Source: an uncultured Campylobacter sp.
GTDB taxonomy: Bacteria; Campylobacterota; Campylobacteria; Campylobacterales; Campylobacteraceae
Direction of reading: 5' to 3'
Assembly: GCF_963526985.1 (NCBI RefSeq)
Contig: NZ_CAURPW010000007.1
Coordinates: 1 to 64,000, forward strand
DNA: 64,000 nt
Position 1 is the stretch's first letter; each line of letters opens with the position of its first letter. Below the pieces are notes generated by a model, which was given only the letters and a program-made list of their open reading frames with translations, was not told the origin of the DNA and did no database searches. The translations under genes and the position numbers were made by a program. This document shows, piece after piece, positions 24,513-33,036 of this stretch.

Positions 24513-27182
24513 TCACAAAGACCAGCCGTCCTCTCCGCCTTGGCTCCAGCCGCTCATAATTATATTTTTTATTTGCGGATCGTTTTCGCTCGCTTGATTT
24601 TCTTTTAGATACTCGCTTATCTTTTGCATGGTTTTATTTATCTTTTTAGATGTTATATAGCTGCCGTCATCAAGCTCGATGCCTTTTATTTGATTGCTTT
24701 GATTTAGCGCGTAGTTTATGAGTAGCGCGCTATCATTTTGCGAATAGCTCACGCGCAGATGATTATTCTCGTACTTAAATTTAACGTCTCCGGCCTTTAC
24801 CGCGTTTAAGATTAGCTTATCGCTAGAGTCGGTATATAAAGTATCGTTGCCGTCTCCGGGATTAAATTTAAACGTATCTGCGCCCTCCTCGCCGTAGATA
24901 GTATCGTCTCCCGCACCGCCCGTTATGACGTCGTTACCTTTACCGCCAAATATCAAATCATCTCCGGCGCCGCCGTCTATCTCGTCGTCTCCGTCTGCTG
25001 CGTAGATATAGTCGTTTCCTTCCTTGGTGCTTATCTTATCGTTTCCGCCTTTTGCGTATACGGTATCGCTAAATTTAGTCCCGACTATTTCGTCGTTAGC
25101 CTCAGAGCCGTTAAGTAGCTTTTGTAAATTTAGCCCGGATACTATCTCCTTAAAGCTAAGCGACGTACCGTCGGCAAATTTTACCTTTTTAAACGCGGCT
25201 TTTTCGTTGTTTAGCTCATCGTGAGCGATGATGCCTTCTTTGGTATTTTTTAGTTCTATCCTTAGACTCTCAAAGCTTGCTCCGGCTACTTTAAACTCAA
25301 CATCATCCTTGCTTATACCCTCGCCAAGCTCGATGACGTCGCCGTTACCCGCGTATATTAGGTCATTGCCGTCTCCGGGATTAAATTTAAACGTATCCGC
25401 GCCCTCTTCGCCGTAGATAGTATCGTCTCCAGCACCGCCCGTTATGACGTCATCGCCTTTTCCTCCATAGATTTTATCGTTGCCTGCGCCTGCTTCTATG
25501 CGGTTATTTTTCTCGTTGCCTTTTAGGACGTCGTCTTTAGCCGTTCCAGAGTTTATAGAGTCGTATATCGCATCAGCTACAGAGTAATCTCTCGCATCGT
25601 ATTCTTCTAGATTTATAAATTTTCCACCCGATTTTTGGGCCAGTTCTTTAAAATCACTGCTAACCTCCTTACCTCCACCCGTTTGTATAGCGTATACCTC
25701 GATAGCTCCTCTACCTACACCAGCCTTAGACGTCGAACCGCCTGGAGCGGAGCCTGAAATCATGGAGATATTTTTACCGCTTAACGCGTCTAGAGCCGCT
25801 TGTTTAAATTCCTCGTCTTTTGCCGGAGCGTCGCCAAATACAAAAAGTCTTTTGACTGATTTTTCGCTCCAGTTTGACATGGCTACGTTATATACTCCAT
25901 GCCAAGTCATCTCCGGCCAGTCTCCTCCGCCGATAGCGTACAGGGAGTTTATGGCTGATAGTACCGCGTTTTTGTCGTTAGTTAGATGAGTGAAAGTCTG
26001 CACGCCCGGGTCATTATAACCAAAGACGCCTATCCTAGCATTAGCATCGCGCGAGAAAGCTAAATTTACAATATCCATAGCCTGAGTCTTAACCGAATCT
26101 ATCGCCAAACCCATAGAGCCGGTCGTATCGCTCAGTATCGCTATCTCCTCTAAAGGCGCTTGCGATAGCTCTATACCTAGAGATTTTTTATCTTTGGAGT
26201 AATTGTCTATAATGACGGTTTTGCCGCTTACGGTATCTTTTACTATTAGTGTAGTTTCGTTGCCGCTTAGATAGTATTTTAGAGTTTTATCGGGGCTAAG
26301 GTATGCATTTTGGTTTTCGTCATAGATGCCGCCCGTTAGCTCTTTATTTTCCAGCACTACCTTGCCCTTACCGTCGCTATCAAAGATGACATCCTTGTCT
26401 CCTACGTAGTAGGTGTCAAAGCCATCTCCGCCGTAGAGCTCATCGCGTATATTATCATCTATCATAGAGCCAGTATGACCTACAAGAATATCATCGCCTT
26501 TACCGCCGTATAGCTTATCGCTTCCCTTACCGCCCACTAAGGTATCAGTAGCCTCGTCATCATCCTTTCCTTCTTTATCGTGTCCGTATAGTATGTCGTC
26601 GTAATCGGTTCCAGTTATACGATCGCTCCCTGCGCCACCGACGTAGGTTATGCCTCTAGAGATATGTTCTTTAAAGTGGTTTAATTCAAAAAGTTTTGTC
26701 AAAAGAGCATCCGGCGCCACATCAAATCCTTTTAAAGAGTATTCGACATCTACGTCATCATCAAAGTCAAAATTTGCAGCTTTTGTCCCTACCATCTTAT
26801 CATTTTCATTGCCCTTAAACATTACTATTTTACCGTTCTCGTCAAGATAATCTATAACTCCTGACGGTTTAATTCGATTAAACTCTACTAAAAATAGCAA
26901 GTTTTTTAGCAACGGCATTCCTAGCTTTTTAGCTAAAATCCCATATGTTCCTTTTAAATAATCCTGCAGTTGTAGTTCATCTGCTTCAAGACTTTTCGTA
27001 TCCTCATAATCGCCTTTTGTGATAGTTCTGCCGATTATTTTATTGTCTCCCTTGAAATCTAAAGCCACCTTTTTCCCTATGCCGCTTGGATCAGCGATTT
27101 GGTTTAATATTATGGTTTGCAAAATCGCTACCATTACCTCCTTTGAAGTCAAAATCTCCCGCATTGAATTGATATTCGACAT
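24513..27182 (-). CDS. RTX calcium-binding protein with von Willebrand A domain, main part
   Basis: An 889-residue acidic protein. Three blocks of GGXGXDXUX-type calcium repeats flank a von Willebrand A domain whose MIDAS motif DTTGSMG begins at residue 352; GYNDPG and FGDAPA follow. The C-terminus (GWSQGGEDGWSL) resembles a type I secretion tail. The first part of the same protein appears to be the adjoining frame at 27091-27753, overlapping in another frame by 92 bases, so this is probably one gene of about 1,080 codons broken by a frameshift. An adhesin or S-layer-like role is inferred; no type I secretion genes are nearby. Confidence 0.85.
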   Translation of the reverse strand: MSNINSMREILTSKEVMVAILQTIILNQIADPSGIGKKVALDFKGDNKIIGRTITKGDYEDTKSLEADELQLQDYLKGTYGILAKKLGMPLLKNLLFLVEFNRIKPSGVIDYLDENGKIVMFKGNENDKMVGTKAANFDFDDDVDVEYSLKGFDVAPDALLTKLFELNHFKEHISRGITYVGGAGSDRITGTDYDDILYGHDKEGKDDDEATDTLVGGKGSDKLYGGKGDDILVGHTGSMIDDNIRDELYGGDGFDTYYVGDKDVIFDSDGKGKVVLENKELTGGIYDENQNAYLSPDKTLKYYLSGNETTLIVKDTVSGKTVIIDNYSKDKKSLGIELSQAPLEEIAILSDTTGSMGLAIDSVKTQAMDIVNLAFSRDANARIGVFGYNDPGVQTFTHLTNDKNAVLSAINSLYAIGGGDWPEMTWHGVYNVAMSNWSEKSVKRLFVFGDAPAKDEEFKQAALDALSGKNISMISGSAPGGSTSKAGVGRGAIEVYAIQTGGGKEVSSDFKELAQKSGGKFINLEEYDARDYSVADAIYDSINSGTAKDDVLKGNEKNNRIEAGAGNDKIYGGKGDDVITGGAGDDTIYGEEGADTFKFNPGDGNDLIYAGNGDVIELGEGISKDDVEFKVAGASFESLRIELKNTKEGIIAHDELNNEKAAFKKVKFADGTSLSFKEIVSGLNLQKLLNGSEANDEIVGTKFSDTVYAKGGNDKISTKEGNDYIYAADGDDEIDGGAGDDLIFGGKGNDVITGGAGDDTIYGEEGADTFKFNPGDGNDTLYTDSSDKLILNAVKAGDVKFKYENNHLRVSYSQNDSALLINYALNQSNQIKGIELDDGSYITSKKINKTMQKISEYLKENQASENDPQIKNIIMSGWSQGGEDGWSL
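24849..24932 (-). repeat. internal RTX repeat unit, copy 1
   Basis: These 84 bases match 25368-25451 with only three to four differences. They encode GGAGDDTIYGEEGADTFKFN and the start of the next turn. The near identity at silent sites points to recent duplication or gene conversion. Confidence 0.85.
25368..25451 (-). repeat. internal RTX repeat unit, copy 2
   Basis: Partner of 24849-24932 in the same orientation, 519 bases away. Recombination between the two would delete 173 codons in frame and remove one repeat block. Confidence 0.85.
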
Positions 27183-27753
27183 CTTTTACTAGGATAGGAT
27201 TGAGATTTTCGTCTAAGACATAACGAATTTTAGAGGTGTTAAGCCCTACATCCATACTTCCGAAAGTAAAGGCTAGTTTGGCAAAGTCTGGGTTATCGAG
27301 ATTTCGGTTGTAAAAAGATACGGATGCAGCATTCCTACCGGTAGGATCATTCGCAGCGGCATATGCTTTTATTTCATTTTCTTTTTTAGAATTTTCATAT
27401 TCTCCATAAAATAGCTCCGCAAACTGCTTCTGAGTTAAAAAATACAATCCATTCTCAAATTTCTCATATTTGCTTTTATCTAGCGCTATATTTCCATTGT
27501 TTAGTTTGTTTCCGCTCACTGTTTTACCGCTAAAAAATGTTTCAAATAGTCTAAAGTCTTTTGCATTTACGAAATTTCCGGCCTTTTTTAGAAATTCTTG
27601 TGCATCGACTTCTAGCGTTATATTTCCTTCTCTATCTATCCATTTATTGGATGCCACTTTACCGACCGGCGGCTGGGTATCTTGACCCCATATATAGTAG
27701 CTTAGCAACTGTTTTGAATAGTCGTCGTTTAAATTTAGATTAAATACAGCCAT
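27091..27753 (-). CDS. N-terminal part of the split RTX/vWA protein
   Basis: A 220-residue frame starting at ATG after AAAGGATAAAC. It has no signal peptide, as expected for a type I secretion substrate. The sequence ends DFDFKGGNGSDFANHNIKPNR, where an apparently structured region stops abruptly; the +1 frame continues as ILNQIADPSGIGKKVALDF in the main RTX frame. The main frame has no good ribosome site at its first ATG; a weak candidate is AAAGGAGG two bases ahead of an internal ATG. A sequencing error, real pseudogenisation or a coupled two-gene layout are all possible; I favour a frameshift. Confidence 0.75.
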   Translation of the reverse strand: MAVFNLNLNDDYSKQLLSYYIWGQDTQPPVGKVASNKWIDREGNITLEVDAQEFLKKAGNFVNAKDFRLFETFFSGKTVSGNKLNNGNIALDKSKYEKFENGLYFLTQKQFAELFYGEYENSKKENEIKAYAAANDPTGRNAASVSFYNRNLDNPDFAKLAFTFGSMDVGLNTSKIRYVLDENLNPILVKDVEYQFNAGDFDFKGGNGSDFANHNIKPNR

Positions 27754-27825
27754 TGTTTATCCTTTGTGTTAAATTTTATTTTTTGATTTAAAATTTGATT
27801 GGTAAATTTCAAATGATTAGGCTTT

Positions 27826-28605
27826 TCAGCCGCCTTTTGCTTCTCTACTACCTAAATAATACTCTTCTAATGGATAATTTAGATTTCCGCAATTATCCAG
27901 CTCAAAACCCTGTTTTATATCAAACGATGCCTTACTCCTCTCCTGATAATATTTTTTGATTTTTTCGGAAAAATTTATTCTATCAAATAGGTATTCAAAA
28001 TGATTGCGTTGTATATAATTGCCGCTAAATATAACGAATTTATCAAGAAACAAAGCGGCTGCAACATCCTTGTAAATACCTTCAATAAGGACTATCGGCC
28101 TATCAAATCCGAAGCCTGCGCCGTCCGAAGATATTTTTAGATATTTTTTAGGATCGGTTTTTTTAGCCTTTAACTCTTTTATCAGTATCTCCTCAGTTGT
28201 TTTTCCATCCTTATAATACTTTTGTAATACCTCAAACCAATTCGATAAATTTATATTTTCTAATTCATAATATGCGATTTCATATGCGCTGCGACGGGAA
28301 CTACCATAAGTATAAACCCTATAATCATTAATCATTCGCTCTAATTTCAATTTGTAATCTAAAAACTGCCCTATCGCTCTTTTATACAGCTCCTCTTTGG
28401 GTAAAATTCTATCCTCTTTTAGGCAGTATCCCTGTTTGTATTTGCCATAGTCGGAAAGGGAAACTATCGCGAAGCCTCGCAAAGTGGAAAAATCTGGGAT
28501 TATACGGATAAATGCGGCACAGAGTATCGCCGTAAAAAGCATGGCCGACCAAACTATCTTTTTAAGTTTACTACCGAAGAGTTTTTGTTTTAAATTTAAG
28601 TTCAA
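27826..28605 (-). CDS. membrane-anchored protein of unknown function upstream of the RTX gene
   Basis: A 259-residue protein starting at TTG (AAGGCG upstream). A single helix near residues 16-37 (KKIVWSAMLFTAILCAAFI) anchors an otherwise soluble, tyrosine- and lysine-rich domain. I do not recognise the family. Its DNA is more A+T rich than its neighbours. It is co-oriented with and 72 bases ahead of the RTX gene, so the two may be linked in expression. Confidence 0.72.
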   Translation of the reverse strand: MNLNLKQKLFGSKLKKIVWSAMLFTAILCAAFIRIIPDFSTLRGFAIVSLSDYGKYKQGYCLKEDRILPKEELYKRAIGQFLDYKLKLERMINDYRVYTYGSSRRSAYEIAYYELENINLSNWFEVLQKYYKDGKTTEEILIKELKAKKTDPKKYLKISSDGAGFGFDRPIVLIEGIYKDVAAALFLDKFVIFSGNYIQRNHFEYLFDRINFSEKIKKYYQERSKASFDIKQGFELDNCGNLNYPLEEYYLGSREAKGG

Positions 28606-28728
28606 AATTCGCCTTGTTGTTTTATTTTCATTATGATTATATTATGATTAAACTTAGGTATTTATAAGCGGGTATCGCTGTTTTAAAATTTAATCTTACA
28701 GGGGGTCTTTTGCAGAGTTTAGACGATA

Positions 28729-28761
28729 GGCAAATTTGACGACCTAGCCGCCAAATTTGCC
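28729..28761 (-). terminator. inverted repeat after the aas gene
   Basis: GGCAAATTTG (28729-28738) and CAAATTTGCC (28752-28761) are perfect 10-base arms, 16 bases after the stop of the minus-strand aas gene. There is no strong T-run, so termination is only a candidate role. Confidence 0.45.
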
Positions 28762-28776
28762 TTTCATAGCGTAAAT

Positions 28777-31700
28777 TTAAGCCTCCTCCGACGCGCCTAA
28801 ATTTCCCTCGCCGGCGACTAACTCGGCTGCTAGCTTTTTGCTTGATTTAAAGTCCACTTTACCCGTTCCTAGCACCGGTACGCTATCTACTTTGTAAATC
28901 TTTGAAGGCTGCATGATAGAAGGTATCGCAGAAGCCCTGATGCGCGCGGCCACGTCCTCCTCGCTTATCTCGCCGCTAAAGAGCATAACGACTTGTTCGC
29001 CCTTTTTCTCGTCGGCGACGTTGGTGCAGACAAAGGTCGCCTCATCGCCCAGCACGCCTGAGATTTGAGCCTCGAGCGCGCCTAGGCTTATCATCTCGCC
29101 GCCGATTTTAGCAAAACGAGATAGCCTATCCGTGATCGTTAGGAAGCCAGCCTCGTCCAAAAAGCCGATGTCGCCGCTATTGTAGTAGCGCACGCCGTCT
29201 AGCTCGACGATCGCCTCTTTCGTGCGCTCCTCATCTAGATAGTAGCCCTTCATCACCTGATGGCCGCCGATTAGGATGAGGCCGGCCTGCCCGTTTTCTA
29301 GCTTTTCTAGGCTTGTAGGATCGCAGATTCTTATTATCGTGCCCGCAGTCGGTAGACCCACGCTGCCCTCTTTTGAGAAAACAAGCTCTTTAAAAAACTC
29401 GGGCTCTAGCACGTTTGCGGTATTTACGCTAACTACTGGCGAGGTCTCGGTCGTGCCGTAGCCTTCGTAAATTTCGACGCCAAATTTCATCTTAAACTCG
29501 CGCTTAACGGCCGCGTTTAGCTTCTCAGCGCCGGCTATCGCGTATCGGATCGTAGAAAACATCAGCGGATTTAGCTTTTTGTTTTTGGTGTAGAGCCTAA
29601 AAAACGTTGAAGTGCCAAACATTATCGTCGCGTGGTATTTAGCAACCATCTTGCCCACGGCAAAGGCGTCCGTGGGATCAGGCACGTGAGCCGAGGCGAT
29701 ACCCTCGCTAAGCGGGAAAAAGGTCGCCGCTGTAAGCCCAAACGAGTGAAATATCGGTAGCGACGCCAAGATCACGTCGTTGCCGTCCGTGTTTACGATC
29801 TCTGAAATTTGCTTGATGTTAGCCATTATGTTTTTATGCGTTAGCACGATGCCCTTTGGCGTGCCTTCGCTGCCGCTGCTAAAGAGTATCGTAGCATCAT
29901 CGTCGATGCGAACGTCGCGAAAATATATAAGCTCAAGCAGCCAGCGCGGCATCAAAACCGCCTTTATCATCGCGCAAATTTTATCAGCCTTGCTTATGCC
30001 CTGCGCGACGTCTTCGAGATAGATTAGTCTGCCTTTTAGAGATTCTTCCAGCTCAAAGCCGCGAGCCTTTAGCTTGGCGATAAACTGGCGCGACGTGATT
30101 ATGCTTCTTAACCCCGCTTTGTCCGCGCAGCCGATCAAATTTTGCTCGCTAAGCGTGTAGTTTAGATTTACGCTTATCTTACCTCTGATAAATAGCATCA
30201 AATTTATAATGCTGCCCATCACCGAGGAGGGAAGTATCACGCCGACGTTTCGCTCTTTTAAAAACGCGAATTTAAATTTAGACAAAAATACTAGCACCGT
30301 AGCGATAACCTTGAGATTGTTTAGATCAGCGCCCGTGCTATCTACCATCGAGCGTTTAAACAGATCCGCTTTGGCGTGTTTTAGCCAGCTAAACTGCATA
30401 GGCTCTAGAGTTTTTAGATACTCCGCCCAGCTAAAAAACGATAGCTCGACTACTTTTTCGCGCACCTGCGGGGCTTTGGTTTCAGGAGCCAAAGGCGCGC
30501 CGAAGCTCACCCTGATAGCGCGCTTGCCGTCTATTTTACGGCTGATTCTTTGGTAGTATTTTTGAGCGCGTGAGAAGCTCGAACCCCAAAGACCGCGTAG
30601 ATAAAACGGCACGATGACGGAGTTCGTATCGCTTGCGGCTATCTCGTAACCGTGCGCAAACTCGTCTATCTGGCCGTTATAGCTGATATGACCCTCGGGA
30701 AAGAGCGCCACCACGTCGCCCGCGTCTAGGCACTCGCGGATCTTTTCTAGCGCGCTTTTGCTCGCTCCCGCGCCGATAGGGATCACGTCAAATAAATTTA
30801 ACAGCCATTTTAGGTACCAAATTTCATAAAAACTCTTATGCATCGCAAATCTTATCGGACGCGGAGAGGCCATCTGTAGCACCGCCCAGTCTATCCAGCT
30901 CATATGGTTGCCAAGCAGCAACACGCCGCCTTTTTGCGGGATATTTTCGACGCCGTCGACGTTGATTGTATAACCTATCCTAAAAAACGGCATGATAAGC
31001 AAACGAGCAAAAAGATGCGGTAGGTATTTTATCGCTACCAGCGCGCAAATAAGCACGCTAAAAGAGGTAATGACGAAGATTCCCGGCGTACTAACCGCAA
31101 ATATGCTAAACGCCATCGCAAGCAGTAAAAACGCCGCCATAAAGATGTTTTGGATAAAGTTACTGCCCGCTAGCGTGCGGCCCATCTGCTCTTCGGGCGT
31201 GAAAAACTGGATATTTGCGTTTAGCGGCACGATGAAAATGCCGCCGCTAAAACCGAACAAAAACGATGCCAGCGTCATAAACGCAGCACTTGAACCCTGC
31301 GCGAACATAAGCAGCGAAACAAAAAGCCCGAGCGCGCCAAAAGGCACGATGCCCATCTCGATGTGATTTTTCGAGTAGCTGCCCGCTAGCGCCGAGCCGG
31401 CGACTAGACCGATGGTGCTAACGGCTAAAATCGCCTGCACGATCATGACGTTATTATCCGCGCTCATAGCCTTGTAGTGAGCGGGGAAAACGGCGATAAC
31501 CAGCTGCGCCACCGCCCAGAAAACAGAAAGTCCCAGCGTACATAAAAAGGCGTTTTTGTTGTTAAAGATGTGCTTCGTGTTTTCTTTTAGGTAGCCTAGT
31601 TTAAAGTACTTTTTCGCGTCAAATTTAAGCTCCGCGTCGGTTGCCTCGAAAAACGGAATCTTAAACGTAAAAATCGTCTCGGCTACCGAGCAAACAAAAA

Positions 31701-32259
31701 GTATTGCGCCGATAAACCAGACCGATTTTATCATCTCACCGGCATCCGTACTAGTAGCGGCGTAGCTCTCAAAAATCGCCGAGAAAACAAACGAACCAAG
31801 CAAAATCGCTACGATAGTAAAGGCCTGCACGATACCGTTTGCCGCGCCCAGCTTTTCTGCGCCTACGATTTTTTTGATAAGGCCGTATTTGGCGGGGCTA
31901 TATACCGCGCTTTGCACCGCTAGCAGCAGCGTCGTGCCAAACGCCACGTAAAACCAGCCGCAAAGGTAGCTTATAGTGATAAAAAGCGTGAGTAAAATTT
32001 CGCTCGCCGCCGCGTATCTCGTGATGCGGGTGCGCGAAAATTTATCGTTTAAAAAGCCCGAAACGCTAAAAAGCATAATGTAGGGCAACAGGATTAGCAA
32101 ATTTACGAGCGAGGTCAGGATGATCTGTAAATTTTCATCCTCGATACTCTTAAAAAGTATGTTTTGGATCGTGATCTTGTGGCCAAGATCGACGACCGCG
32201 TTGATAAACATAACTATCAAAAAGGGCAAAAAGCCCCTAACCGAAAAAACGCCTTTCAT
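28777..32259 (-). CDS. aas: LplT-PlsC-acyl-ACP ligase fusion (Aas-type phospholipid remodelling)
   Basis: A 1,160-residue three-domain protein. Residues 1-410 form a major-facilitator lysophospholipid flippase like LplT. A PlsC acyltransferase follows with the HX4D motif NHMSWID near residue 451. The last 540 residues are an acyl-adenylating ligase with SSGSEGTPKG near 790-800 and GYGTTETSPV. In E. coli the flippase and the Aas enzyme are separate; the fusion would import, then re-acylate 2-acyl-lysophospholipids in one chain. It overlaps the MerR gene by 4 bases. Confidence 0.92.
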   Translation of the reverse strand: MKGVFSVRGFLPFLIVMFINAVVDLGHKITIQNILFKSIEDENLQIILTSLVNLLILLPYIMLFSVSGFLNDKFSRTRITRYAAASEILLTLFITISYLCGWFYVAFGTTLLLAVQSAVYSPAKYGLIKKIVGAEKLGAANGIVQAFTIVAILLGSFVFSAIFESYAATSTDAGEMIKSVWFIGAILFVCSVAETIFTFKIPFFEATDAELKFDAKKYFKLGYLKENTKHIFNNKNAFLCTLGLSVFWAVAQLVIAVFPAHYKAMSADNNVMIVQAILAVSTIGLVAGSALAGSYSKNHIEMGIVPFGALGLFVSLLMFAQGSSAAFMTLASFLFGFSGGIFIVPLNANIQFFTPEEQMGRTLAGSNFIQNIFMAAFLLLAMAFSIFAVSTPGIFVITSFSVLICALVAIKYLPHLFARLLIMPFFRIGYTINVDGVENIPQKGGVLLLGNHMSWIDWAVLQMASPRPIRFAMHKSFYEIWYLKWLLNLFDVIPIGAGASKSALEKIRECLDAGDVVALFPEGHISYNGQIDEFAHGYEIAASDTNSVIVPFYLRGLWGSSFSRAQKYYQRISRKIDGKRAIRVSFGAPLAPETKAPQVREKVVELSFFSWAEYLKTLEPMQFSWLKHAKADLFKRSMVDSTGADLNNLKVIATVLVFLSKFKFAFLKERNVGVILPSSVMGSIINLMLFIRGKISVNLNYTLSEQNLIGCADKAGLRSIITSRQFIAKLKARGFELEESLKGRLIYLEDVAQGISKADKICAMIKAVLMPRWLLELIYFRDVRIDDDATILFSSGSEGTPKGIVLTHKNIMANIKQISEIVNTDGNDVILASLPIFHSFGLTAATFFPLSEGIASAHVPDPTDAFAVGKMVAKYHATIMFGTSTFFRLYTKNKKLNPLMFSTIRYAIAGAEKLNAAVKREFKMKFGVEIYEGYGTTETSPVVSVNTANVLEPEFFKELVFSKEGSVGLPTAGTIIRICDPTSLEKLENGQAGLILIGGHQVMKGYYLDEERTKEAIVELDGVRYYNSGDIGFLDEAGFLTITDRLSRFAKIGGEMISLGALEAQISGVLGDEATFVCTNVADEKKGEQVVMLFSGEISEEDVAARIRASAIPSIMQPSKIYKVDSVPVLGTGKVDFKSSKKLAAELVAGEGNLGASEEA

Positions 32260-32906
32260 TTGTTCTCCTTTTTGTAGGCATCGAATGTGTGAAAATTTAA
32301 GATGTAGGGTTTTAGGATCAAGATATTATCAAAAATGAGCTTTAAGGCCGCGTTTTTATCCTTTGCTTTCGCGTAAATTTCGCGCGCGCACTCGGCTTCG
32401 ATTTTGGCCGTTTGTTTGGCTAAATTTATATAGGTCCGTAAAATTTCCTGCCCGCGCTCGCTCTTTTGCGTCTCTAGCACGATTTGCAGGATCTCGACCT
32501 CTTTTTCCGTTAGCTTGCCGCCGCGCATAAAGATAAATCCGTCTTTTATAAATTTATCCAGCTCAGCCTGGCTGATACCCAGCCTCTCGCACGCCTGCTC
32601 GGCGCTTAGCGTCTGGGCGAAATTTGACCCCATAAAGGTATCTAGCGAATCAAAAAGCGCCTCGTAGCAGCGCTTAAAGCTAAAGCCCTTTTGCTGCGTG
32701 AGCGCCTTGACCTCTTTTAGACTGAGGTGGAAGTTGCTCTGGACGTATTTGATGAAATTTAGCATCAAAAGCGTATCCTCGCCGTACTGATGCACGTTGT
32801 CTTTTACCTTCACGGGCTCTGGCAAAAGCCCTTCCTTGACGTAAAAGAGTATCGTTGATTTGGGCGTTTGCGATAGTTCGCAAAGCTCGCTCATCTTGTA
32901 GCTCAT
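32256..32906 (-). CDS. MerR-family transcriptional regulator
   Basis: A 216-residue regulator. The N-terminal winged helix is MSELCELSQTPKSTILFYVKEGLL followed by the QYGEDTLLMLNFIKYVQ segment, as in MerR proteins. There is no cysteine-rich metal site; the C-terminal half is helical and may sense a lipid or other small molecule. The stop overlaps the aas start by 4 bases, so it is likely a local regulator of the phospholipid-remodelling gene, which is inference. Confidence 0.85.
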   Translation of the reverse strand: MSYKMSELCELSQTPKSTILFYVKEGLLPEPVKVKDNVHQYGEDTLLMLNFIKYVQSNFHLSLKEVKALTQQKGFSFKRCYEALFDSLDTFMGSNFAQTLSAEQACERLGISQAELDKFIKDGFIFMRGGKLTEKEVEILQIVLETQKSERGQEILRTYINLAKQTAKIEAECAREIYAKAKDKNAALKLIFDNILILKPYILNFHTFDAYKKENK

Positions 32907-33036
32907 CTCTTTCCTTTCGTTAATTTTGACGAAATCTTACGCAAATTTAGCTTAGAAAATCATAAAGCGTAAAGCATCACTTGACACTTTTTAAAATTTA
33001 GGCTATGATTTCGCCAAATTTTAAAAAGGAGAAACG

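Noticed and set aside
24513..28605. Recent horizontal island or prophage
   Set aside because: No integrase, transposase, tRNA-edge repeat or phage gene is visible; only slightly A+T-richer DNA around 26.6-28.6 kb.
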